Made by a program: the position numbers and the translations under genes | DNA from: Paractinoplanes rishiriensis | Lineage (GTDB): Bacteria > Actinomycetota > Actinomycetes > Mycobacteriales > Micromonosporaceae | Reading direction: 5' to 3' | DNA: 64,000 bases | Assembly: GCF_016862375.1 (NCBI RefSeq) | Contig: NZ_BOMV01000005.1 | Coordinates: forward strand, 186,001 to 250,000 | The notes under the pieces: model-generated | What the model saw: only the letters and a program-made list of their open reading frames with translations | Database searches by the model: none | What the model was told of the DNA's origin: nothing | Shown here: positions 1 to 8,424 of the stretch, piece by piece | Position numbering within the stretch: the stretch's first letter is position 1 | Layout of the letters: every line of letters starts with the position of its first letter

Positions 1-356
1 AGCGCCAGGTAGTAGATCACCGCGGTGGCCGTGGCGTGCAGGGTGGCCAGCGCGATCGTCACCCGGGCCGCCCGGTGCAGGCCGACCGCGAACAGGGCGA
101 ACGGCGTGGCACCCATCGGCATGCCGAGCAGGATGCCGAACGGGATCAGCGCCAGCGTCAGCGCGACCGGGTGGCTGCGCCGGAACAGAACGAGGCCGGC
201 GAACGAGAGGGCGCCGGCCACCGCCTCGACCACGATCGGAGCGCCCTCGGCGTCCTGCGAGACCGTCTCGTGCACGAAGAAGAGCCCGAGCAGGGTGGCG
301 CAGGCCGCCAGAGAGATCTCCAGCAGCCAGGACCGGGCCGGCCGTTGGCGTGCCAT
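1..356 (-). CDS. Partial membrane protein, probably N-terminus of a sensor histidine kinase
   Basis: An open frame of 118 codons starts at an ATG at 356 and runs off the left edge. The visible part is almost entirely hydrophobic, with about four membrane segments. An Arg-Arg-x-x-Pro-Val motif precedes the third. This is the layout of the N-terminal membrane sensor of NarL-type actinobacterial histidine kinases. No kinase motif lies inside the window, so the assignment rests on the membrane pattern alone. It is divergent from the YqeB-like gene; the 108-bp gap between them should hold both promoters, but I see no clear one. A different four-helix membrane protein is possible. Confidence 0.5.
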   Translation of the reverse strand, partial: MARQRPARSWLLEISLAACATLLGLFFVHETVSQDAEGAPIVVEAVAGALSFAGLVLFRRSHPVALTLALIPFGILLGMPMGATPFALFAVGLHRAARVTIALATLHATATAVIYYLA

Positions 357-464
357 GTCTCGACGCTACCGGCGGGCGGTCGCGGCGGGTATTCGACTTT
401 GGTCTACGGGTCATCGCCTTCGGTAGGTATCGCGCCGGTGCGACCCCGGCGAAGGATCGGCAGC

Positions 465-1127
465 GTGTTCGAACAGACGACGACGGTGCCGACCCCCTGG
501 TGGGCCCGGGTGCTGGTGTGGCTCGGCCTGCCGCTGGCCGGCGCGGGGCTGCTCTACCTGGCCATCCGGGTGATCGCCTGGCTGCCGCTGCCGGGACCGT
601 TCCGGTTCATCCGGGAGCTGCCCGAGCCGCTCGGCACCGTCCTCGCGGTCGGCGTCGGCGCCGTGATCGGCCTGGTGCTGGCCGGCCTGGGCGACCGCGA
701 GTCGCTCACCGTGCGGATCGATCCGGCCGAGGTGGTGCTGACCCGCCCCGGCACCACGAGCACCGTCGCCCGGCGCGAGGTCGCCGTCGCCTTCCCGGAC
801 CGCGACCAGCTGGTGCTGCTCGGCCGCACCGGGCGCGAGCTGGCCCGCGAGCCGTCCCACCTGTCCAGGCACCGGTTGCGGGCGGCCTTCACCGCGAACG
901 GCATCGAGTGGGCCGACCACGACCCGTACCGCGACGCCTACCAGCGCTGGGTGCCCGACCTGCCCGACCTGCCGGCCACCGCACACGCGCTGCTGGCCGC
1001 CCGGCAGAAGGCGCTGGAGTCCGGCGACGACACCGACAAGCGGGAGTTGCGCTCGGAACTGGCGAGGCTGGGCTTCGTGGTGCGCGACGAGGGCAAGCGG
1101 CAGTACTGGCGGCACGCCGACGGTTAA
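465..1127 (+). CDS. YqeB-like membrane protein
   Basis: 220 aa. The start is a GTG preceded at 8 bp by GAAGGA; longer in-frame starts lack this. Two hydrophobic segments near residues 13-37 and 53-76 anchor the protein, and a soluble C-terminal domain follows. The tail (RAELxxLGFVVRDEGKRQYWR style) and the YxRWVPDLPDLPxxAHALLAAR stretch match my recollection of the actinobacterial YqeB family. The biochemical role of that family is unknown to me. The stop codon overlaps that of the convergent methyltransferase gene by 4 bp. Confidence 0.7.
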   Translation: MFEQTTTVPTPWWARVLVWLGLPLAGAGLLYLAIRVIAWLPLPGPFRFIRELPEPLGTVLAVGVGAVIGLVLAGLGDRESLTVRIDPAEVVLTRPGTTSTVARREVAVAFPDRDQLVLLGRTGRELAREPSHLSRHRLRAAFTANGIEWADHDPYRDAYQRWVPDLPDLPATAHALLAARQKALESGDDTDKRELRSELARLGFVVRDEGKRQYWRHADG

Positions 1128-1948
1128 TCGAGCGTGCCGGTCACCACCCAGATCGTCAGCACCGCGAGGAAGTCACCCCGGGCACCGGCAGATTCAACAT
1201 CGGAAAACCAAGCATCCCGTACGCCCGGAGCCGTCGTCCACGCGTCGGCCGGCACGTTCGGGTTGACCATCGGCAGCACCACGGCGGCCGAGGCCGGGTC
1301 GCCGAACAGGCAGGTCACCGGCGTCGCGGTGACCTGGGCGAGCCGCTGCGAGACGAGCCGGCGGCGCAGCGACCGGCCCATGTCGCGCTGCCGCGGGGTG
1401 AGCCGCCCGTGCATGTCCGCCACGATCGTCCGGGCGAGCCGGCCGGGCACGCCGTCGAACGCGAGCGACGTCCAGTCGGTGTCGACCAGGCAGAGCCGCC
1501 CGCCGGGCCGGGTCACCCGGATCAGCTCGGTGATCGCCGCGTCGGCGTCGTCGACGTGCTGGAGCACCCGCTCGCACCAGACCCCGTCGACGGTGTCGTC
1601 CGGCAGGTCGATCGCCGAGACGTCGCCGGTCAGGTAGCGCACGTTGCTGCCGTCGTGCCGCCGGAGAGCGGCCGCGGTCGTGGCGGCGGAATGGTCCAGC
1701 GCGAGCACCTCGCCGGTCGGCCCCACCGCGGCGGCCAGCCGCCGGGCCACGTCACCCGCACCCGCGCCGGCGTCCAGCAGCCGCTCACCCGGTTGCGGAC
1801 GCATCGCGGCCATCGCGGTCTCCCGCACCCGGCGGATCTCCGGATGACGGCCCATCGACTCGAGCGCCGCCACCAGCATGGCGGTCATCTCGCTCGGCTG
1901 GCTGTCGAGGTCGGCCCAGGGGGTGCGTTCGATCTGCGCGGGCTTCAT
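1124..1948 (-). CDS. Class I SAM-dependent methyltransferase
   Basis: 274 aa from the ATG at 1948; an in-frame GTG at 1996 would add 16 residues, and neither start has a clear ribosome-binding site. The SAM-binding glycine loop LLDAGAGAG lies near residue 60. It is followed by the acidic LALD strand end, a DLPDDTVDGVWC strand and LIRVTRPGGRLCLVD, the usual order of class I methyltransferases of the ubiquinone/menaquinone type. The substrate cannot be read from the sequence. It stands alone and converges on the YqeB-like gene, sharing the TTAA at 1124-1127 between the two stops. Confidence 0.75.
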   Translation of the reverse strand: MKPAQIERTPWADLDSQPSEMTAMLVAALESMGRHPEIRRVRETAMAAMRPQPGERLLDAGAGAGDVARRLAAAVGPTGEVLALDHSAATTAAALRRHDGSNVRYLTGDVSAIDLPDDTVDGVWCERVLQHVDDADAAITELIRVTRPGGRLCLVDTDWTSLAFDGVPGRLARTIVADMHGRLTPRQRDMGRSLRRRLVSQRLAQVTATPVTCLFGDPASAAVVLPMVNPNVPADAWTTAPGVRDAWFSDVESAGARGDFLAVLTIWVVTGTLD

Positions 1949-2064
1949 GGGCCAAATATTTACCCGCCGAACCGTCCTCCCGCTGGCCGCGGTCACTCAT
2001 CCGACAGGAAGGATCACTGGTCGCACAAACCGGCGTTGTCCGGGTCGGTTACCGTTTCCGGCTG

Positions 2065-3027
2065 ATGACGACCGATCCGCAGGTACCCACCTGGTTGCGC
2101 TGGCCCCTGCGAGCGGTGGCGGTGGTCGTGGTGCTGCCGCTACGCCTGGCCTGGGAGGCCCTCCGCCTGCTGCCGACGCTGCTGCACCGCGGCGTGGTCG
2201 TCCCCCTGGCCTGGCTGTGGCAGCACCTGGTGGTGATCCCGCTGGCCTGGCTGGCCCACCACCTCGTGGTAGCGCCGGCCACCTGGATCTGGCGCCGGCT
2301 CACCTGGCTGGGCGGTCACCTCGCCACCGCGGGCGCCTGGTTCTGGCGATATGTCCTGGTCGCCCCGATCGCCTGGACCTGGCGCAACGTGATCGTCACC
2401 CCGATCACCTGGACCTGGCGCCACGTGATCGTCACTCCGGCCGCCTGGATCGGGCGCTACCTGATCGCCAACCCGGCGGTCTGGGCCTGGCGCTACCTCA
2501 TCGTCATTCCGGTCGGCTGGATCGCCCGCTACCTCATCGTCATTCCGGCGGGCTGGGCCTGGCGACTGGCGGCGGCCGCCGTCCGGGGCATCGCCGGCGG
2601 AGTGCGGTGGCTGCTCCGGCCGGTCGGGGCCGGCCTCCGGTGGATCGGCGAGATGTCGGTCAGATGGGTGCTCCGGCCTATCGCCGACGCCGTGCTCTGG
2701 GCGGGCCAGGCCTGCGTCCGGTGGGTGATCCGGCCGCTCGTCACCGGCGTCGGGTGGGTGGCGCGGGCCGGATACCGCTGGCTGCTTCACCCGATCGGGG
2801 TGGCGGTGCGCGGCGCCGGCCGGCTGATCCACCGATGGGCGCTGCGACCGGCCGTCGCTGCCGTCCGCGCGTTGGGCAGCGCGGCGCGGCGGTCGAGGCT
2901 CTGGGTGCGGGACGAGGTCTGGCGACCCACCGCCGCAGCCACCCGGTCTGCGCTGCGCGCGGCCGGCATCCGGGTGCGGCCGGCAAGCACCGGCACCGGC
3001 GCGACCGGCGGGCAGCCGGCGGAGTAG
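2065..3027 (+). CDS. Trp-rich protein built of 12-residue and 19-residue repeats, unknown function
   Basis: 320 aa, of which 31 are Trp by my count. Residues 43-168 are a run of 12-residue units with the pattern hydrophobic(4)-Pro-x-x-Trp-x-Trp-Arg-x: nine regular units plus one 18-residue irregular unit (79-96). Residues 180-274 switch to five consecutive 19-residue units beginning x-Arg-Trp-x-x-x-Pro. The protein has very few acidic residues and many Arg, so it is strongly basic. There is no conventional signal peptide and no catalytic motif. The period and the Trp/Arg positions suggest an interfacial protein lying on or in the membrane, but this is inference. I do not recognise a family. 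It stands alone between a divergent methyltransferase and a Gfo/Idh oxidoreductase. Confidence 0.75.
   Translation: MTTDPQVPTWLRWPLRAVAVVVVLPLRLAWEALRLLPTLLHRGVVVPLAWLWQHLVVIPLAWLAHHLVVAPATWIWRRLTWLGGHLATAGAWFWRYVLVAPIAWTWRNVIVTPITWTWRHVIVTPAAWIGRYLIANPAVWAWRYLIVIPVGWIARYLIVIPAGWAWRLAAAAVRGIAGGVRWLLRPVGAGLRWIGEMSVRWVLRPIADAVLWAGQACVRWVIRPLVTGVGWVARAGYRWLLHPIGVAVRGAGRLIHRWALRPAVAAVRALGSAARRSRLWVRDEVWRPTAAATRSALRAAGIRVRPASTGTGATGGQPAE
2191..2568 (+). repeat. 36-bp tandem repeats coding 12-residue units
   Basis: In-frame 36-bp units inside the Trp-rich gene. The six units at 2353-2568 are contiguous and the most alike; the last two share a nearly identical first half (CTCATCGTCATTCCGG at both). 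Earlier units at 2191-2298 are separated from them by a 54-bp irregular unit. Amino-acid identity exceeds DNA identity in most pairs, which suggests old duplication under selection plus one recent copy. Confidence 0.8.
2602..2886 (+). repeat. 57-bp tandem repeats coding 19-residue units
   Basis: Five consecutive 57-bp units directly after the 36-bp units. Each codes a 19-residue unit starting with Val/Tyr/His-Arg-Trp and carrying Pro at position 7 (four units Arg-Pro, one His-Pro). DNA similarity between units is moderate, so these look older than the 36-bp repeats. Confidence 0.75.
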
Positions 3028-3146
3028 AGCCGACGGGCAGCCGGCCGAGGAAGGCAGCCGCTGGAGTAAGCAGCCGCTGGAGTAAAGCGCGCACACCCCG
3101 CCGGGCTTCATCGGCGTCGGTGGGCGTTGTGTGGGACGCTTTCGGG

Positions 3147-4169
3147 ATGAGCAACGCGGTACGGTTCGGGCTAGTCGGTTATGGCGCGGGCGGGCGGATC
3201 TTTCACGCACCCCTGCTGGCGTCCGCGGAAAACGTCGAATTCCTCGGCGTCGTCACGAAATCGCCCGAGCGCCGCAAGGAACTGGCCGACGAGCGGCCCA
3301 AGCTGAGCGCCTTCGACTCGATCGCCGCGCTGGCCGAGGCCGGCGCCGAGGCGGTCGCGATCTCCACGCCCGCGGCCACCCACGCTCCGCTGGCCAAGGA
3401 GGCGATCGCACTCGGCCTGCACGTGGTGGTCGACAAGCCGTTCGCGATGGACTGCGCCTCGGCCCGCTCGGTGGTCCAGGCCGCGCGCGAGGCCGACGTC
3501 CTGCTCAGCGTCTATCAGAACCGCCGCCTCGACTCCGACCTGCTGACCGTCCGCAAGCTCATCAAGGACGGCACCCTGGGCGCGGTCCGCCGCTTCGAGT
3601 CCCGCTTCGAGCGCTGGGCACCGGACCGCAAGCCACCCGCCGCCGGCGGCGGCACCCTGCTCGACTTCGGATCACACCTGGTCGATCAGGCTCTGCTGCT
3701 GCACGGCCCGGCGCAGCGGGTGTACGCCGAGATGCGCGGCAGCGGTGACCTGGACGACGACTTCTTCGTGGCCCTGCACCACGTCGGCGGCGTCGAGTCG
3801 CACCTGTGGGGCAGTTGGCGCCAGGCCGCCCCGGGCCCGCGTTTCCGGGTCACCGGCACGACCGGCACGTACATCATCGACGGCATCGACGGCCAGGAGG
3901 CGGTGCTCAAGGCCGGCAAGTCCCCCGCCGATCTCGGCGAGCGCTGGGGCATCGAGCAGGAGCACCTCTGCGGCCGCCTCTACCGCGGCGAGACCAGCGC
4001 ACCCATCCGCACCGAACGCGGCCGGTGGGACACGTACTACCCCACCTTCGCCCATGCGGTCCGGGGCGACGCTCTGGTTCCGGTCGACCCCGCCGACACG
4101 CTGCGCGCCATGGCCGTCCTGGACGCGGCCCGCCAGAGCGCCCGCACCGGCGAGGCCGTCCGCCTGTAA
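3147..4169 (+). CDS. Gfo/Idh/MocA family oxidoreductase
   Basis: 340 aa from the ATG at 3147. The N-terminal Rossmann fold begins GLVGYGAGGRIFHAPLL (GxGxxG-type, with the family HAP motif), followed by VAISTPAATHAPLAKEAI and the EKP-type signature read here as VVDKPFAMD, where Lys is the expected catalytic residue. The C-terminal half has the substrate-domain motif GGGTLLDFGSHLVDQAL, with the family His. Such enzymes oxidise or reduce sugars or cyclitols with NAD(P). The substrate is not deducible. The gene lies 3 bp before a nucleotidyltransferase gene and is probably co-transcribed with it. Confidence 0.88.
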   Translation: MSNAVRFGLVGYGAGGRIFHAPLLASAENVEFLGVVTKSPERRKELADERPKLSAFDSIAALAEAGAEAVAISTPAATHAPLAKEAIALGLHVVVDKPFAMDCASARSVVQAAREADVLLSVYQNRRLDSDLLTVRKLIKDGTLGAVRRFESRFERWAPDRKPPAAGGGTLLDFGSHLVDQALLLHGPAQRVYAEMRGSGDLDDDFFVALHHVGGVESHLWGSWRQAAPGPRFRVTGTTGTYIIDGIDGQEAVLKAGKSPADLGERWGIEQEHLCGRLYRGETSAPIRTERGRWDTYYPTFAHAVRGDALVPVDPADTLRAMAVLDAARQSARTGEAVRL

Positions 4170-4172
4170 CGC

Positions 4173-4868
4173 GTGGATGCCGCAGCCGCCGCCCGCGACC
4201 TGGTCCGCGCCCGGTTCCCCGACGCACGCCTGACGCTGCTGGCCGGCAGCACCGCCCGCGGCACCGCCACCGCAACGTCCGACCTGGACATCGTGGTGAT
4301 CCTGGACGGGCCGCCGGCGCCCTACCGCGAGACGCTCCGACTGGACGGCCGGCTGGTCGAGTTGTTCGTGCAGACCCCCGAGTCGACCCGGTTGTGCTGG
4401 GTGCGGGAGGCCGCCGAGCGGCGCAACACGCTGGCCGACATGTGCGCGTACGGCATCACCCTGACCGGCGCCGAGGCCGCCGCCGCCCTCCGCGACGAGG
4501 CCACCGCCTTCCTGGCCGCCGGCGCGCCCGCGCTGACCCCGGCCGAACTGGCCCGGCGCCGCTACGCCCTGACCGACGGCCTGGACGACCTGGCCGACGC
4601 CACCGATCCCGGCGAGCGCGACGCGATCGCCGGGATCGTCCTGGTCGCCGCCGCCGAGTTGGCGCTGCTGGCCGACCGCCGGTGGCTGGGCCGCGGCAAG
4701 TGGCTGGTCCGCCGGCTGCGCGACCACGACCCGGCGGTGGCCGACCGCCTCCTGGCCGCCCACCGCCGGGCCGTCGCCGAGGGTGACCCCGGCGATCTGA
4801 CGGCCGCCGCCGACGAGGTGCTCGCCCGGGTCGGCGGCCGCCTGACCGCCGGGTATCACGCCACCTGA
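4173..4868 (+). CDS. Nucleotidyltransferase-domain protein
   Basis: 231 aa from a GTG located 3 bp after the upstream stop, which implies coupling with the oxidoreductase gene. The pol-beta-type nucleotidyltransferase signature is clear: LLAGSTARGTATATSDLDI, giving Gly-Ser and two metal-binding Asp about 25-40 residues from the start. The C-terminal part is helical and Ala-rich, resembling the substrate domain of aminoglycoside-nucleotidyltransferase or kanamycin-nucleotidyltransferase-like proteins. The transferred nucleotide and the acceptor are unknown. It converges on the GH87 gene with only 6 bp between stops. Confidence 0.75.
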   Translation: MDAAAAARDLVRARFPDARLTLLAGSTARGTATATSDLDIVVILDGPPAPYRETLRLDGRLVELFVQTPESTRLCWVREAAERRNTLADMCAYGITLTGAEAAAALRDEATAFLAAGAPALTPAELARRRYALTDGLDDLADATDPGERDAIAGIVLVAAAELALLADRRWLGRGKWLVRRLRDHDPAVADRLLAAHRRAVAEGDPGDLTAAADEVLARVGGRLTAGYHAT

Positions 4869-4874
4869 CCTGCC

Positions 4875-7800
4875 TTAGTTACGGACGATGGTGAATGTGC
4901 TGGTGGGGTTCTCGATGTCCCGGTAGTTGTTGGCGAACTGCAGGTTGGTGAAGGTCGCCGAGCCCACCGCCGGCCCCTGGCCCGCTTCCGGCATCGGGTT
5001 GGCCCAGATGCCGAATCCGGATTTGGCGTCGTATGCGTCACCGCTCTTGCGGGCGCCGCTGATCGTGACGTTCGTGAAGGTGGTGTCGCGGATCGGATTC
5101 ACCGGCTGGCCGCCGATGTACTGGGTCTGGAACATGATTCCGGAGTAGGTCGGGTCGACGATGTCGACGTTGCTCACCCGGATGCCCTGGAAGACCTTCG
5201 ACGCGCTGAACAGCCAGATCGCCGGGAAGGTCTGCGCGCCCCAGAAATGGCCGCCGGCCCGGACGATCGAGATGTTGTCGAACACCGTGGGCGGGTTGGC
5301 GCCGAAGCCGTTCATCGGGTAGCCGAAGTCCAGCGAGCTGATCGTGATTCCGGAGTAGACCAGGGTGTCGGCGATGTAGATGTTCTTGAAGGTGTTGGCA
5401 TATCCGCCGTAGACCGCGATACCGGCCGCCCGCCAGGTCAAAATCGAGGTCAGATTCTGGTACGTGTTGTTGATTTCGTCCGCGCCGCCCGCGTCGATCG
5501 CGGAGAACAGCGCGAAGCTGTCGTCACCGGTGGCCCGGGCCTCGTTGTTGTCGACCAGGTTGTCGGTGCTGCCGTTGGTCATGTTGACGCCGTCGGCGAA
5601 GGTGTTCCGGATCCGGGCGTTCTTGATGGTCATCCGGTCGGTGTTGGCGCCCCAGTAGAGGCACACCACGTGCTCGGTCCAGATGTTGTCGATGGTGATG
5701 CCGCTGACGTTCTGGAAGTCGAACACCTTGCCCGGCCCGTCGATCCGGATCGTGTAGTTGCCGAAGAACGCGAAATTGGCGAACGTCGAACCGTTGGCGC
5801 CCGCGTCGGCGCGGAAACCGGCGTCCGTCTCGGTCTGGGTGGACGGTGTGTGGAACCGGGTGTACCAGGGGCCCGCGCCGACCACGCGCACGGACCGGCC
5901 GTACACCTGGAATTTGCTCGAGGTCTGGTAGTCGCCCGCCGGGAGATAGACGCCGGCCTTGCTGGTGTCCTGCCGGGCGGCGTCCAGCGCGTTCTGCACC
6001 GACTGCTGGTCGAAACCGGCCGGCACCACATAGCGCGCCGCATCGGGATTGGCGATCGGCGCGACCTGCTCGAGGTTGATGAAGTCGATCGCGATGCTCC
6101 CCGAGTTGGCCGCGTCCTTCTGGAGCTTGATCGTGCTGCCGGCCGGGAACGAACCGGTCAGCATGATGTTCGCCTCGTCGTAGATGTGCCGCGGCCCGGT
6201 TCCGGAGTTCTGCGGCGCCGCCTCGTTGCCGTACAGCCACGCGTATTTCGCGGTGAGCGGCAGCGTCCGGTTGAGCGAATTGTTCACGTACACATTGATG
6301 GAACTGGTGGTGCCGTCCGGAATGGAGAACCGGGCGACGATCGTGTTGGTGGCGGCCCGGCTGGTCCACTGCACGTACGCGCCGGTCTGGTTGAGCGTGA
6401 CGGCCCGCCGCCCGGAGGCCTCGCCGGCCAGGTCACCGACCGCGCGGTTGGGCCCGACCACGGAGGCGCCACCGCCGGTCGTGCCGTCCTCGGCCTCGTA
6501 CATGTCGTACGGCATGTTGGCGCCGCGGCCCACGAAGAACGGCTTCTCCGTCGTGTTGTTTCCCTGCTTGACCGGCAGTTCGGAACTGTCCGGCGCGACC
6601 ACCGTGCGCACGGTGTAACGGCCGTTGACCGCGGTCCACGTCCCCATGTTGATCACCGGCGAGGAGGCGCCGGCGGCGAGGGTGCCGGAGAAAGAACCGG
6701 TCAGCGTGCGCACCACGGTGGACCCCGAGAGCAGAGTCACGGTAACGCCGTGTGACCCCGATCCGGACGCCGCTGACCCCTGATTGCGCAGGGTCACCGA
6801 GAAGGTCACGGTGTTGCCTGCCGCCGGATTCCCCGGCGACCAGGTCACCGCCGACGCGACCAGATCCGAGCTGCTGACCGGCGTGACGACGAGGGAGGTC
6901 GACGAGGAATTGTTCGACTCATTCGTCTCGATGATCAGGCCGGCCTCGTCGACCACGGCCCGCAGCGCATAGGTGCCGGCATCCCGCGCCCCGATCGACG
7001 CCGAAACAGCAGTCGAGGCACCCACGGCAAGCGCACCCACCGGCGCCGTGCCCACCCGGGTGTCCCCGAGATAGAAGGAAACCGACGAAGCCGCCGACGC
7101 GCCGGTGCCGCTGTTGCGCACAGTTGCCGACGCCGTGACCGCATCGGTCTCCACCGGCGCCGTCGGCGAGAACGACACTCCCGAAACCGTCAGGTCCGGA
7201 TTGGGCGCCGCGGTCCCGAAAACCTGGAACTCCGCCACCTGCCCACTGGGCGCCCCGGTATTGGCCGTGAAAGACAGCCGGACATCCGCCACGGCCCCAC
7301 TGACCGGCACGGTCACGGTGTTCCCCGACGCCGGATTGAAGCTGTAGGTGGCCGGACCGACCAGTGTCGTGAAGGCCGACCCGCTCTGCTCCCGCCCCAG
7401 AATCGAAAACGTCTGCTGCCGAGCGCCCCACGCCGTGTCCGGGTTCAGCCTGACCACCACCTGCTGCAGGGCGGCATTGGCACCGAGACGAACCGTCAAG
7501 GTAGCCGGATAACCACCACCCTCCCAGTAAGAAGCAGTATTGCCGTCGTTCGCGTTGGTGGCCGCAAACGTGTGCACGGTCGACGACGCCTCAATCGGCT
7601 TGTTGAGTGCCAGGTTCGAGCCTCCGCCGGTCCCGTTCCGGGTAGCCGTGTTGCTCGGCGCCGACACGTTTCCCGCCGCATCGCGAGCCCGCACGTAATA
7701 GGCGACAGTCAGAGAGTCCGGCTGGCTGTCGGTAAAGGAGAGCACCCCCGCGCCCAGGCTGGTCCGCAGCCCGCCGTTGGCGTACACGTCGTATCCCGTG

Positions 7801-8405
7801 ACGCCCACGTTGTCGGTCGATGCCGACCAGGTCAGCCGGATCTGCCCGGCAGCAGGCTGGGTGAGGACCAGATTCCCCGGCGCGCCGGGAGCCTGCGTGT
7901 CGCCACTGGCCGGCCCGTACACCTCAAGCTCGGAAATCTGCCCGGCCGGCCACCCGGTGTTGCCGGTGACCACCACCCGGACGAATCGGGCGCCGGCCGC
8001 GGGGAAATCGATGGTCACGACATTCCCGCCGGACGGATTGAAGACATAGCCGCCGCTCGATTTCAACACGGAGAACGACGACCCGTCATTACTGCCCGAA
8101 ACGGAAAGCGTCTGAGTCCGCGAACCCCACGCCGGCGGCACCTTGAGCACGACCTGGTTGACCTGGGAAACCACCCCGAGATCGACCTGGAGCCATTGCG
8201 GAAACGCGTTGTTCTGGCTCTCCCAGTACGTGCTGGCATTCCCGTCCCCGGCGTTTCCCGCCGCATAGACGTCGTTGCTGCTGCTGGCGCTGAAGGTCTT
8301 GCCGGCCGCCAGGTTGGGACCGGCGGCCGACGCGGGGATGGACGGGGTGAGGACGACGGCGACGGCTGCCGTGACGGCGAGCAGGCGTCTGAACAATCTG
8401 GACAT
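4875..8405 (-). CDS. Secreted multidomain GH87 alpha-1,3-glucanase (mycodextranase-like)
   Basis: 1176 aa from the ATG at 8405, with AAGGGA about 10 bp upstream. Order: signal peptide ending near ASAAG (1-28), F5/8 discoidin domain (about 30-164), FN3 (175-255), second discoidin domain (263-398), two CARDB-type domains (403-508, 513-625), CBM6/35-like domain (633-780), then a parallel beta-helix catalytic domain. Asp938, Asp961 and Asp962 show the D-x22-DD spacing that I recall for the three catalytic aspartates of GH87 alpha-1,3-glucanases. Extracellular cleavage of alpha-1,3-glucan, as in fungal cell walls or nigeran, is expected. It is the last gene of the sugar-uptake operon, 19 bp after the GH13 gene. 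Specificity (endo or exo; alpha-1,3 alone or alternating with 1,4) cannot be decided. Confidence 0.88.
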   Translation of the reverse strand: MSRLFRRLLAVTAAVAVVLTPSIPASAAGPNLAAGKTFSASSSNDVYAAGNAGDGNASTYWESQNNAFPQWLQVDLGVVSQVNQVVLKVPPAWGSRTQTLSVSGSNDGSSFSVLKSSGGYVFNPSGGNVVTIDFPAAGARFVRVVVTGNTGWPAGQISELEVYGPASGDTQAPGAPGNLVLTQPAAGQIRLTWSASTDNVGVTGYDVYANGGLRTSLGAGVLSFTDSQPDSLTVAYYVRARDAAGNVSAPSNTATRNGTGGGSNLALNKPIEASSTVHTFAATNANDGNTASYWEGGGYPATLTVRLGANAALQQVVVRLNPDTAWGARQQTFSILGREQSGSAFTTLVGPATYSFNPASGNTVTVPVSGAVADVRLSFTANTGAPSGQVAEFQVFGTAAPNPDLTVSGVSFSPTAPVETDAVTASATVRNSGTGASAASSVSFYLGDTRVGTAPVGALAVGASTAVSASIGARDAGTYALRAVVDEAGLIIETNESNNSSSTSLVVTPVSSSDLVASAVTWSPGNPAAGNTVTFSVTLRNQGSAASGSGSHGVTVTLLSGSTVVRTLTGSFSGTLAAGASSPVINMGTWTAVNGRYTVRTVVAPDSSELPVKQGNNTTEKPFFVGRGANMPYDMYEAEDGTTGGGASVVGPNRAVGDLAGEASGRRAVTLNQTGAYVQWTSRAATNTIVARFSIPDGTTSSINVYVNNSLNRTLPLTAKYAWLYGNEAAPQNSGTGPRHIYDEANIMLTGSFPAGSTIKLQKDAANSGSIAIDFINLEQVAPIANPDAARYVVPAGFDQQSVQNALDAARQDTSKAGVYLPAGDYQTSSKFQVYGRSVRVVGAGPWYTRFHTPSTQTETDAGFRADAGANGSTFANFAFFGNYTIRIDGPGKVFDFQNVSGITIDNIWTEHVVCLYWGANTDRMTIKNARIRNTFADGVNMTNGSTDNLVDNNEARATGDDSFALFSAIDAGGADEINNTYQNLTSILTWRAAGIAVYGGYANTFKNIYIADTLVYSGITISSLDFGYPMNGFGANPPTVFDNISIVRAGGHFWGAQTFPAIWLFSASKVFQGIRVSNVDIVDPTYSGIMFQTQYIGGQPVNPIRDTTFTNVTISGARKSGDAYDAKSGFGIWANPMPEAGQGPAVGSATFTNLQFANNYRDIENPTSTFTIVRN

Positions 8406-8424
8406 GGCGGGAGCGTCCCTTCGG

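Noticed and set aside
1..1127. Plus-strand frames at 25-426 and 36-464
   Set aside because: Antisense to the partial membrane protein; the real YqeB-like start is the GTG at 465 with a good ribosome-binding site.
2353..2568. Possible CRISPR array
   Set aside because: Units are 36 bp but contiguous with no spacers, in frame and diverging; they code a protein repeat.
2140..3210. 356-aa minus-strand frame opposite the Trp-rich gene
   Set aside because: Repeats in it are mirror copies of the coding repeats; composition (Pro/Arg/Gly/Asp) is that of an antisense frame; crosses into the oxidoreductase gene start.
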